From Limimaricola variabilis (GTDB lineage Bacteria; Pseudomonadota; Alphaproteobacteria; Rhodobacterales; Rhodobacteraceae), in NCBI RefSeq assembly GCF_014195545.1, contig NZ_JACIBX010000011.1:1-64000 (forward strand): 64,000 bases of DNA, given 5' to 3'. The notes below the pieces were generated by a model. It made no database searches, was not told where the DNA came from, and saw only the letters and a list, made by a program, of their open reading frames with translations. This document shows positions 35,141-42,691 of this stretch, in pieces (position 1 is the first letter of the stretch; each line of letters opens with the position of its first letter). Both the position numbers and the translations under genes were made by a program.

Positions 35141-35581
35141 ATGAAGGTCGCGGTGCAGGAGGGGCCGTTCGACGCAGGCGCCGAGCTCGACGCCTTCAGC
35201 CATGGCCGTCAGCAGGTCGGCGCGGTGGTCAGCTTCACCGGTATCGTGCGCGACCGGGATGGCGGGCTGGTCCGCATGGAGATCGAGCATTACCCGGGCA
35301 TGACAGAGAAGGCGATCGGCGAGATCGCCGAGGCCGCCCGGGCACGCTGGGATCTGGCGGACCTGCTGGTCATCCACCGCTATGGTGCCCTGCCGGTGGG
35401 GCAGCCGATCATGATGGTGGCCACCGCCGCGGCGCATCGCCGGGCCGCCTTCGAGGCGGCCGAGTACCTGATGGACTACCTAAAATCCCGCGCCCCCTTC
35501 TGGAAGAAGGAGGTGACGCAGACCGGCGCGCATTGGGTCGAAGCGACGCCCGAAGACGAGGATGCGTTGTCGCGCTGGTAG
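35141..35581 (+). CDS. moaE: Molybdopterin synthase large subunit
   Basis: A 146-residue catalytic subunit that inserts the dithiolene sulfurs into cyclic pyranopterin monophosphate to give molybdopterin. Family motifs VGAVVSFTGIVRD, EHYPGMTEKAI, HRYGALPVGQ and the catalytic lysine region KSRAPFWKKE are intact. It is encoded directly after moaD, as expected for the two subunits of one complex. Confidence 0.96.
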   Translation: MKVAVQEGPFDAGAELDAFSHGRQQVGAVVSFTGIVRDRDGGLVRMEIEHYPGMTEKAIGEIAEAARARWDLADLLVIHRYGALPVGQPIMMVATAAAHRRAAFEAAEYLMDYLKSRAPFWKKEVTQTGAHWVEATPEDEDALSRW

Positions 35582-35690
35582 GGCCGGTCGCTCGCTCTTA
35601 GGACATCGCGCGCAGGATCGGGGGCGATGCCGAGAGGGGCCTTCATGCCGACCGAGACCGATCCCCCCCACCGATCCGTTCGCCCATGCC

Positions 35691-36452
35691 ATGGCGCTCG
35701 ACGCGGCCGACATCCCGTGCCTCGTGCGCGCGGCGCTCGCCGAACGGCGCACTGAGTTGGCCTACCAGCCGGGGATCGTCGCCCGGACCGGCGCGACGGT
35801 GTTTCATGAGGGGCTCATTCGGCTGCGCGACCATGGCGGGCGCCTGCTGCCGGCGCGGCACTTCCTACCCGGCGTCGAGGAGACGGCGCTGGGCCGCGAT
35901 CTCGACCGCGTTGCGTTGTGCGAGGGTCTGGAGGCGCTGCGCCGCGACCCGTCGCTCAGGCCCTCGATCAACATGTCGGCGCGCTCGATTGGCGACGGGC
36001 GCTGGCGCCGCACGCTCGAGGACGGGTTGGCCCGCGCCCCCGGCATCGGCGAACGGCTGGTGCTCGAGATCTCCGAAAGCTCGGCGATGACCCTGCCGGA
36101 GGTGGTCTGCCGCTTCATGGCCGAGGCGCGGCCGCGCGGCGTGGCCTTCGCCCTCGACGAGTTCGGTGCGGGCCAGACCGCGTTCCGGCATCTGCGCGAC
36201 TTCCTCTTCGACCTCGTGAAGCTCGACGCGCATTTCATCCGCGGCGTTGAAGCCGACCCTGACAACCAGGTGCTCTGCGCCGCGCTTGTCGCGGTGGCGC
36301 GGCAGTTCGGCATGGCCAGCGTCGCCTGCGGCGTCGAGACCGAAGCCGAGGCGCGCAGCCTGTCGGGGATCGGCGTCGATTGCCTGCAGGGCTTCCTCTG
36401 GGGCCGTCCGGCGCGGCGGCCCGGCGCGGCGCGCCGAATGCCGTTGCCCTGA
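35691..36452 (+). CDS. Degenerate EAL-domain protein, probably frameshifted at its start
   Basis: From the ATG at 35691 the frame encodes 253 residues of EAL fold. Canonical EAL residues are partly lost. The EAL motif reads EGL, Asn of SINMSA and Lys of LVKLD are kept, DDFGTG reads DEFGAG, and AEGVET reads ACGVET. The last change removes the glutamate used as general base in active EAL phosphodiesterases, so it is probably a c-di-GMP binder or protein-interaction module. A better start is ATG 35645, with AGAGGGG 5 bases upstream. It joins this frame only if the seven-C run at 35663-35669 is one base shorter. That would give an N terminus reading MPTETDPPTDPFAHA. Confidence 0.78.
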   Translation: MALDAADIPCLVRAALAERRTELAYQPGIVARTGATVFHEGLIRLRDHGGRLLPARHFLPGVEETALGRDLDRVALCEGLEALRRDPSLRPSINMSARSIGDGRWRRTLEDGLARAPGIGERLVLEISESSAMTLPEVVCRFMAEARPRGVAFALDEFGAGQTAFRHLRDFLFDLVKLDAHFIRGVEADPDNQVLCAALVAVARQFGMASVACGVETEAEARSLSGIGVDCLQGFLWGRPARRPGAARRMPLP

Positions 36453-36471
36453 CGGCAGAGGCTGCTAGGCT
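36444..36471 (+). promoter_or_regulatory. Candidate promoter of phaA
   Basis: TTGCCC (36444-36449) and TAGGCT (36466-36471) are separated by 16 bases and end 54 bases before the phaA start. The -35 box lies inside the end of the EAL gene. The -10 box is a weak match. Confidence 0.35.
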
Positions 36472-36525
36472 CGACCGCGATCCGGGCCCCCGGCGTGTGC
36501 CGGCCCGTCTGTGAGGGAGAATTCC

Positions 36526-37701
36526 ATGACCAATGTCGTTATCGCCTCTGCCGCCCGTACCGCGGTGGGCAGCTTCGGCGGTGCCTTTGCCAACACCCCG
36601 GCACACCAGCTCGGCGCGGCCGTGCTCGAAGAGGTCGTCTCGCGCGCCGGCGTCGAGAAGGGCGAGGTGAGCGAGACCATCCTCGGTCAGGTGCTGACCG
36701 CCGCCCAGGGCCAGAACCCCGCCCGCCAGGCGCATATCCTGGCCGGCCTGCCGCAGGAATCGGCGGCCTGGGGGCTCAACCAGGTCTGCGGCTCGGGCCT
36801 GCGCGCCGTGGCGCTGGCGGCCCAGCACATCCAGCTCGGCGATGCGAGCATCGTCTGTGCCGGCGGTCAGGAGAGCATGTCGCTCGCCCCGCATGCGCAG
36901 ACCCTGCGCCAGGGTCAGAAGATGGGCGACATCAAGCTCACCGACACGATGATCAAGGACGGCCTCTGGGACGCCTTCAACGACTACCACATGGGCACCA
37001 CGGCCGAGAACGTCGCCTCGCGCCACCAGATCACCCGCGAGATGCAGGACGAGTTTGCCGTTCGCAGCCAGAACAAGGCCGAAGAGGCCCAGAAGGCGGG
37101 CCGCTTCAAGGACGAGATCGTCGCCTTCACCGTCAAGACCCGCAAGGGCGACGTGGTGACCGACGCCGACGAGTACATTCGACACGGCGCCAGCATCGAG
37201 TCGATGGCCAAGCTGCGCCCGGCCTTCGCCAAGGACGGCTCGGTCACCGCCGGCAACGCCTCTGGTCTCAATGACGGCGCTGCGGCGACCCTGCTGATGT
37301 CGCTCGACGAGGCGAACCGCCGTGGCATCAAGCCGCTGGCGCGGATCGCGGCCTATGCCACTGCCGGTCTCGACCCGGCCTATATGGGCGAGGGCCCGAT
37401 CTATGCGAGCAAGAAGGCGCTCGACAAGGCAGGATGGTCGGTCGACGACCTCGACCTGATCGAAGCGAACGAGGCCTTTGCCGCCCAGGCGCTCGCGGTG
37501 AACAAGGAAATGGGCTGGGACCCCGAGAAAGTGAACGTCAATGGCGGCGCCATCGCCATCGGTCACCCGATCGGCGCGAGCGGCTGCCGCGTGCTGGTCA
37601 CGCTGCTGCATGAAATGCAGCGCCGCGACGCCAAGAAGGGCCTCGCCACCCTGTGCATCGGCGGCGGCATGGGAGTCGCGCTCTGCGTCGAGCGCGACTG
37701 A
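36526..37701 (+). CDS. phaA: Acetyl-CoA acetyltransferase (beta-ketothiolase)
   Basis: A 391-residue thiolase that condenses two acetyl-CoA to acetoacetyl-CoA. The nucleophile is Cys88 in [11 protein letters not shown]. The His of [11 protein letters not shown] and the second Cys of LCIGGGMG complete the active site. Length and motifs match biosynthetic thiolases. The ATG at 36526 is preceded by GAGGGAGA; a GTG 15 bases upstream would overlap that site and is less likely. It is followed by a patatin-like gene and phaB, so the product probably feeds polyhydroxybutyrate. Confidence 0.95.
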   Translation: MTNVVIASAARTAVGSFGGAFANTPAHQLGAAVLEEVVSRAGVEKGEVSETILGQVLTAAQGQNPARQAHILAGLPQESAAWGLNQVCGSGLRAVALAAQHIQLGDASIVCAGGQESMSLAPHAQTLRQGQKMGDIKLTDTMIKDGLWDAFNDYHMGTTAENVASRHQITREMQDEFAVRSQNKAEEAQKAGRFKDEIVAFTVKTRKGDVVTDADEYIRHGASIESMAKLRPAFAKDGSVTAGNASGLNDGAAATLLMSLDEANRRGIKPLARIAAYATAGLDPAYMGEGPIYASKKALDKAGWSVDDLDLIEANEAFAAQALAVNKEMGWDPEKVNVNGGAIAIGHPIGASGCRVLVTLLHEMQRRDAKKGLATLCIGGGMGVALCVERD

Positions 37702-38537
37702 TGCCTTGGACCGCTCCCCGACAACTCGTCTTTTCGGGGGGCGGTCTGCGCTGTTTCTGGCAGGGCGGCTTCATGGAGGTTCTGGGCCGCCACACCGCCA
37801 TCGCGCCGGAACGCATCACCGGCGTCTCCGGCGGCGCGCTCTCGGCGGCGACCCATGTCGCGGGCTGTGAGCGCAAGCTGCTCGACGCCATGTGCGACGC
37901 CTTCGAGGAGCAGGGCAGCAACCTGTTCGACCCTGACGGGGAGGGCATCAGCCCGCACCAGCGGATCTACTGCAAGGTCGTCTCCAAGGTGCTCGATGAG
38001 GCTGCCGCCCGGCGCGTGGCCGAGGGGCCGCAGCTGCAGATCCTGATCGCCCATCCGCCCGCCGGTGGCCTGCCCAAGATCAGCGGCGTGGCCGCGACGC
38101 TGGCCTACGAGGCCGAACTGCACCTGATCAATTCCCCACATTTTTCCTGGGCCGCGAAGCTCGGGCTGGACTGCGATTTGGTCGACGCGCGGCAGGCGGC
38201 GCGCGACGGCCAGCTGGTCGATCTGGTCTGCGCCGCCGCCGTGATTCCGCCGATCTTCGAGCCGCCCGACTGGGACGGTCGGCCGGTGGTCGATGGCGGC
38301 ATGGCCGACCAGGCCCCGATGCCCGAGCCCGATACGGGCGAGACGCTGGTTCTTCTCACTCGGCGCTATCGCAAGCTGCCGGAAGTGCCGGGCCGACGCT
38401 ATGTGATGCCATCCGACGAGACCCCGGCCGACAAGATCGATTTCACCGATCCCGACAAGCTGCGTCGCACCTGGGATCAGGGAATGCGCGACGCGGAGGT
38501 CTTCTGCGACGAGTTGGGCTTGCTTGACCCTGCGTGA
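37701..38537 (+). CDS. Patatin-like phospholipase/acyl hydrolase
   Basis: A 278-residue patatin-fold serine hydrolase. The oxyanion loop is SGGGLRCFWQGGF (12-24), the nucleophile is Ser43 in GVSGG, and the dyad aspartate is near 198 in VVDGGMADQ. The start ATG overlaps the phaA stop by 1 base, and phaB follows 48 bases after its stop. It is clearly in the pha transcript. A role in granule turnover or membrane lipid release is possible, but the substrate is not known. Confidence 0.88.
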   Translation: MPWTAPRQLVFSGGGLRCFWQGGFMEVLGRHTAIAPERITGVSGGALSAATHVAGCERKLLDAMCDAFEEQGSNLFDPDGEGISPHQRIYCKVVSKVLDEAAARRVAEGPQLQILIAHPPAGGLPKISGVAATLAYEAELHLINSPHFSWAAKLGLDCDLVDARQAARDGQLVDLVCAAAVIPPIFEPPDWDGRPVVDGGMADQAPMPEPDTGETLVLLTRRYRKLPEVPGRRYVMPSDETPADKIDFTDPDKLRRTWDQGMRDAEVFCDELGLLDPA

Positions 38538-38585
38538 TGCGAGAGGGTCGGGCGAGACCAGTTTGCAAGGCGAGGGAGCACAGCG

Positions 38586-39311
38586 ATGGCAAGAACGGCA
38601 TTGGTGACGGGAGGCAGCCGCGGGATCGGCGCCGCCATTTCCAAGGCGCTGAAGGCGGAAGGATACACCGTCGTGGCGACCTATGCTGGCAACGACGAAA
38701 AGGCGCGCGCCTTCACCGATGAGACCGGCATCGCGACCTACAAGTGGGACGTCGGCGATTACGAGGCCTGCAAGGCCGGTATCGCCCATGTCGAGGAAGA
38801 GCACGGCCCGGTGGAGATCCTCGTCAACAACGCTGGCATCACCCGCGACGCGCCCTTTCACAAGATGACGCCGCAGCAATGGCGGGAGGTGATCGACACC
38901 AACCTGACCGGGCTGTTCAACATGACCCATTGCGTCTGGCCCGGCCTGCGCGAGCGCAAGTTCGGCCGCGTCGTGAACATCTCGTCGATCAACGGCCAGA
39001 AGGGCCAGTTCGCCCAAGCCAACTACGCCGCCGCCAAGGCCGGCGACATCGGCTTCACCAAGGCGCTGGCGCAGGAAGGCGCACGCGCCGGGATCACCGT
39101 GAACACGATCTGCCCGGGCTACATCAACACCGAGATGATGAGCACCATCCCCGAGAAGGTGATGAACGAGGTGATCCTGCCGCAGATCCCGGTGGGCCGT
39201 CTGGGCGAGGCCGAGGAGATCGCTCGCTGCGTGGTGTTCCTGGCCTCCGAGGATGCAGGCTTCATCACCGGCTCGACCTTATCGGCCAATGGCGGGCAGT
39301 ACCTCGCCTAA
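38586..39311 (+). CDS. phaB: Acetoacetyl-CoA reductase
   Basis: A 241-residue NADPH-dependent SDR that reduces acetoacetyl-CoA to (R)-3-hydroxybutyryl-CoA. TGGSRGIGAAIS lies at 8-19 and NNAGITRD near 82. The catalytic Ser (NISSINGQKGQ), Tyr and Lys (ANYAAAKAG) are all present, as is the PhaB-type stretch CPGYINTEM. Length and motifs fit PhaB better than FabG. A strong hairpin follows the stop. Confidence 0.93.
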   Translation: MARTALVTGGSRGIGAAISKALKAEGYTVVATYAGNDEKARAFTDETGIATYKWDVGDYEACKAGIAHVEEEHGPVEILVNNAGITRDAPFHKMTPQQWREVIDTNLTGLFNMTHCVWPGLRERKFGRVVNISSINGQKGQFAQANYAAAKAGDIGFTKALAQEGARAGITVNTICPGYINTEMMSTIPEKVMNEVILPQIPVGRLGEAEEIARCVVFLASEDAGFITGSTLSANGGQYLA

Positions 39312-39342
39312 GATCGGCGACGGATGAGCTTCGACATGCAGG

Positions 39343-39364
39343 ACGGGCGCCTTCGGGCGCCCGT
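39343..39364 (+). terminator. Terminator hairpin after phaB
   Basis: ACGGGCGCC (39343-39351) pairs perfectly with GGCGCCCGT (39356-39364) around a TTCG tetraloop, 31 bases after the phaB stop. The stable UUCG loop supports a real stem, though the T tract is weak. Confidence 0.7.
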
Positions 39365-39425
39365 TCGGCGTTTCGGCGCCCTGAGAGGCGCACGGGTCCC
39401 AATATGGCGACCCCTGAATGCAACC

Positions 39426-39454
39426 GGGCGCCCGTCGCTCCCGCGCGGGCGCCC
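39426..39454. terminator. Second hairpin in the phaB/DUF465 convergent region
   Basis: GGGCGCCCG (39426-39434) and CGGGCGCCC (39446-39454) form a 9-base perfect stem. A further stem, GCGGGGAT (39461-39468) with ATCCCCGC (39492-39499), lies beside it. They may end transcripts from both directions. Confidence 0.45.
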
Positions 39455-39539
39455 TCTGAAGCGGGGATGGCACGATCCTCTGACCAGACCGATCCCCGCG
39501 ACAAAGCGCGACGGGGCACGGCCCCGGCGCGCCGGTGGC

Positions 39540-39707
39540 CTAGTGCGGGCTTAGCCGCGTGATCTCTTCCTTCAGCATGAGCTTGCGTTTCTTCATCTGA
39601 GCGATCTCGAAGTCACTCGAGGCGGGCGACCTTTGCGCCATCTCCACTTCCCGCGAGAGGGATTGGTGTTTCCTGCGCAGTTCCTCCAGATGCGATGTCA
39701 GGCTCAT
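39540..39707 (-). CDS. DUF465 (YdcH-like) small coiled-coil protein
   Basis: A 55-residue, charged helical protein starting MSLTSHLEELRRKHQSL. It has a typical DUF465 body: a first helix, a short turn (RSPASSDFE) and a second helix IAQMKKRKLMLKEEITRL. AGGAG is placed 8 bases before the ATG, so it is well supported. The family is conserved in proteobacteria but its role is not established. It is convergent to phaB. Confidence 0.88.
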   Translation of the reverse strand: MSLTSHLEELRRKHQSLSREVEMAQRSPASSDFEIAQMKKRKLMLKEEITRLSPH

Positions 39708-39834
39708 GGACAGTCTCCTGTGTCAGGTTGCGACCGGATCAGTCGAGCATGGTTTTACAATCCTGTCACCACTTCGATGCGCAGCATTGGACCTTTGTTA
39801 GCCGGGGTGGCGAAATTTTGCTAATCCCCGGAGA

Positions 39835-40599
39835 CTACATGCGCAATTTTTCCCCGTGACGTAGAATGCTTTCTGCTTCCGGGGTAAAATCGGCGGCGTC
39901 GGACACGTGCCGCGTGCCCGCGTGCAGGACCAGCGGCGGAGCGAGTCGGAATGCCGCCCGGCCGGACTGGCGCGCGGTGACCAAGACCCTCTCCGCATCA
40001 CGGCCCTGCCGGGATACCAGCGGCCGTACCGCGAGCCCGCCCATCCGCCCATGCAGCGCAGCGAAGATCTCGGGCAGGCGGTCGGCCCGCTGGATCAGCC
40101 ACAGCCGGCCGCCTGGCGCGACCCTGCGAGCCATCGCGTCGATCCACTCCGACAGCGGCAGCGGGGCGCCGAAGGCGGTCTCCTTGGCCGGGTTGGGGGC
40201 AGGCCGGGACCGGCTGCGATCGAAATAGGGCGGGTTGGCGATCACATGGTCGAATCGTCGCGCCTTGAGCGCACCGGGTAGAGCCCGCAGATCGGCGGTA
40301 TGGATGCTGGCGGCGATGCCGTTTGCCTCGGCGTTACGGCGCGCCAGATCGGCGTAGCCGGGCTGGACCTCGACCCCCGACAGATCGAGTTCCGGCACCC
40401 TTGCGGCGAGGCAGATCATCGCGGCGCCCGCGCCGCAGCCGATCTCGAGCACGCTCTCGCCCGGTGTGGCGTCGATGGCGGCGGCGAGGAGCACAGGATC
40501 GGTCCCGGCCCGGTAACCTTCCCGGGGTTGCAGCAGTGTCACCCGCCCGCCGAGAAAGGCGTCGCGGGTCAGCGCCTCATCGGCCCAGATCGACGTCAT
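39835..40599 (-). CDS. TrmN6-like N6-adenine methyltransferase
   Basis: A 254-residue class I SAM-dependent methyltransferase. The SAM loop is LEIGCGAGAA near residue 51. The catalytic NPPY motif is near 123 in VIANPPYFDRS, which indicates methylation of an exocyclic amino group. The best match is the tRNA1(Val) A37 N6-methyltransferase (YfiC/TrmN6) family. It overlaps the DUF2007 gene by 23 bases. Confidence 0.85.
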   Translation of the reverse strand: MTSIWADEALTRDAFLGGRVTLLQPREGYRAGTDPVLLAAAIDATPGESVLEIGCGAGAAMICLAARVPELDLSGVEVQPGYADLARRNAEANGIAASIHTADLRALPGALKARRFDHVIANPPYFDRSRSRPAPNPAKETAFGAPLPLSEWIDAMARRVAPGGRLWLIQRADRLPEIFAALHGRMGGLAVRPLVSRQGRDAERVLVTARQSGRAAFRLAPPLVLHAGTRHVSDAADFTPEAESILRHGEKLRM

Positions 40600-40792
40600 T
40601 GTCGCGCATCGCCCGCTCTGCGGCGGCGTGGTCGGCGTCGCGCACCATCAGCCGGCGCGGGAGGATTCCGATCGAGCCTTCGAGGATGCTCGTGTTTACG
40701 TCCCATTCGAAGCAGTCTATACCCTCGCCGTTCAGAAGGGCGGTGGCAAAGGCGATGACCGTCGGGTCGTTGCTGCGCAGAAGCTCTTTCAT
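40577..40792 (-). CDS. DUF2007-like small protein
   Basis: A 71-residue protein with the DUF2007 pattern. MKELLRSNDPTVIAFATALL is the first helix, LNGEGIDCFEWD follows, and ILPRRLMVRDADHAAAERAM closes it. This is the small alpha/beta fold once labelled putative signal transducing protein. The ATG at 40792 is preferred to a TTG two codons upstream. It overlaps the methyltransferase start by 23 bases and is divergent from the polyprenyl synthase gene by 50 bases. Confidence 0.82.
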   Translation of the reverse strand: MKELLRSNDPTVIAFATALLNGEGIDCFEWDVNTSILEGSIGILPRRLMVRDADHAAAERAMRDNDVDLGR

Positions 40793-40842
40793 CCGCAACC
40801 AGCTAGAGCGTTCCGACGCTCTTGTCGAGAAGACCGCTGCCC

Positions 40843-41838
40843 ATGGATCTCGCCACGACCGCCAAACCTCACGACCGTCTCGCCGAAGCGCTCAAGGGCG
40901 ACATGGAGGCCGTCAACGCGATGATCCGCGCCCGGATGGCTTCCGAGCACGCGCCGCGCATCCCCGAGGTGACGGCGCATCTCGTGGAGGCCGGCGGCAA
41001 GCGGCTGCGCCCGATGCTGACGCTCGCGGCTGCGCGGATGTGCGGCTATGACGGCCCCTATCACGTCCACCTCGCGGCCACGGTCGAGTTCATCCATACC
41101 GCGACGCTCCTGCATGACGATGTCGTCGACGACAGCAAGCAGCGGCGCGGCCGACCGACGGCGAACCTGCTGTGGGACAACACCTCCTCGGTGCTGGTCG
41201 GCGACTATCTCTTCGCACGCTCGTTCCAACTGATGGTCGAAACTGGTTCGCTGCGGGTGCTCGACATCCTCGCCAACGCGAGCGCCACCATCGCCGAGGG
41301 CGAGGTGCTGCAGCTGACGGCGGCGCGCAACATCGCTACCACCGAGGACACCTATCTGCGCGTGGTGCGCGGCAAGACGGCGGCGCTCTTCGCCGCGGCG
41401 ACCGAGGCGGGCGGCGTCATCGCGGGGGCCTCGGAAGCGCGGGTCACCGCGTTGCGCGCCTATGGAGACGCGCTCGGCATCTCGTTCCAGATTGTCGACG
41501 ACCTGCTCGACTACCGGGGCACCTCGGCCACGGGCAAATCGGTAGGCGACGATTTCCGAGAGGGCAAGCTGACGCTCCCGGTGATCCGGGCGCTGGCGAA
41601 GGCCGACACCGAAGAGCGTGAGTTCTGGGCGCGCTGCATCGGCCGGGGCCGGGTCGAGGCGGGAGATCTCGACCGCGCGCAAGACATTCTCGATCGGCAT
41701 GGCGCGCTCGAATCGACCCGCCGTACCGCGCTCGACTGGGCCGAACGGGCCAAGCATGCCCTGCGCGCGCTGCCCGATCATGAGCTGCGCGAGATGCTCG
41801 AAGATCTAGCCGATTACGTGGTCGAGCGGATCAGCTGA
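40843..41838 (+). CDS. ispB: All-trans polyprenyl diphosphate synthase (ubiquinone side chain)
   Basis: A 331-residue long-chain prenyl elongase. The first aspartate-rich motif is LLHDDVVDD near residue 90 and the second is QIVDDLLDY near 218; GGKRLRPML lies near 55. Length and motifs match octaprenyl/decaprenyl synthases that make the quinone tail. The exact chain length cannot be read from the sequence. The 3' end overlaps the convergent ispE gene by 8 bases. Confidence 0.93.
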   Translation: MDLATTAKPHDRLAEALKGDMEAVNAMIRARMASEHAPRIPEVTAHLVEAGGKRLRPMLTLAAARMCGYDGPYHVHLAATVEFIHTATLLHDDVVDDSKQRRGRPTANLLWDNTSSVLVGDYLFARSFQLMVETGSLRVLDILANASATIAEGEVLQLTAARNIATTEDTYLRVVRGKTAALFAAATEAGGVIAGASEARVTALRAYGDALGISFQIVDDLLDYRGTSATGKSVGDDFREGKLTLPVIRALAKADTEEREFWARCIGRGRVEAGDLDRAQDILDRHGALESTRRTALDWAERAKHALRALPDHELREMLEDLADYVVERIS

Positions 41839-42691
41839 GTAGCGGCGCCGGCGCCACCCACCACCCCATCTGGGACAGCTGGATCGTCCGCGCCGCTTGA
41901 CGGGCGCGGCCCATGTCGCGGCACAGGCCGATGCAGGTCGCACCCGATCCGGACATCAATGCCAGATCGACGCCGGGCGTGGCGCGCAGCCGCTTCAGCG
42001 CCTGGCCGATCTCAGGGGCCAGTGCTTCGGCCGGGGCCTGCAGATCGTTGCGCTGTGCCGCGAGCCATTCGACGAAACCGGCATGGTCGAGCCGTTCCGG
42101 AAGGGCGTCCATGGCCGAGTTGTCGGAGCGCTCCAGCCGCTCGAACACCTGCCCTGTGGGCACCTCCACACCGGGATTGACCAGCACCAGCCCGCAGCCG
42201 GGCAGGGCGGGGAGCGGTTCGAGCACCTCACCGATGCCGCGCATACGGGCCGGGGCGGGAGCATGCAGGCAGACCGGAACGTCGGCCCCCAGCTCAAGCA
42301 CTTCGGGATCCGAAGGCGAGAAGTTCTCGACCCCCCAGAATTGCGACAGGAGCCGCAGCGCCGCCGCCGCGTCGGAAGAGCCGCTGCCGATTCCGGCGGC
42401 ATGCGGCAGGGTCTTGACGAGCTTCAGCCGCGCGCCCTGCGTGACACCGCGCAATTCCTGCAAGAGCCGCGCCGCCCTCAGGACCGAATTGGTCTCGTCG
42501 ACCGGCACGCCCTGCGAGAATGGGCCCGTCACCTCGAGCGTCAGTTCGGCGGCGGGCAAGGCAGTGAGCTGATCGCCCACCCCTGCAAAGGCCACGAGAC
42601 TGTCGAGCAGGTGATACCCCCCGGCGCGCACGCCGGTGACGTGCAGCGCGAGATTGATCTTGGCAGGGGCCAGACCCTTGTCGAGCGGCAT
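41831..42691 (-). CDS. ispE: 4-diphosphocytidyl-2-C-methyl-D-erythritol kinase
   Basis: A 286-residue GHMP kinase of the non-mevalonate isoprenoid pathway. It phosphorylates the 2-hydroxyl of CDP-ME. The N-terminal substrate lysine motif is APAKINLALHV, the ATP loop is PHAAGIGSGSSDAAAALR near 100, and ALMSGSGATCIGL is near 250. The start overlaps the stop of the TPR gene (ATGA). It is next to a prenyl diphosphate synthase, a sensible pathway neighbour. Confidence 0.95.
   Translation of the reverse strand: MPLDKGLAPAKINLALHVTGVRAGGYHLLDSLVAFAGVGDQLTALPAAELTLEVTGPFSQGVPVDETNSVLRAARLLQELRGVTQGARLKLVKTLPHAAGIGSGSSDAAAALRLLSQFWGVENFSPSDPEVLELGADVPVCLHAPAPARMRGIGEVLEPLPALPGCGLVLVNPGVEVPTGQVFERLERSDNSAMDALPERLDHAGFVEWLAAQRNDLQAPAEALAPEIGQALKRLRATPGVDLALMSGSGATCIGLCRDMGRARQAARTIQLSQMGWWVAPAPLLS

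Noticed and set aside
35597-35690. Stretch before the EAL start as its own small gene
   Set aside because: It is best explained as the frameshifted N terminus of the EAL gene, with the ribosome binding site and first codons preserved.
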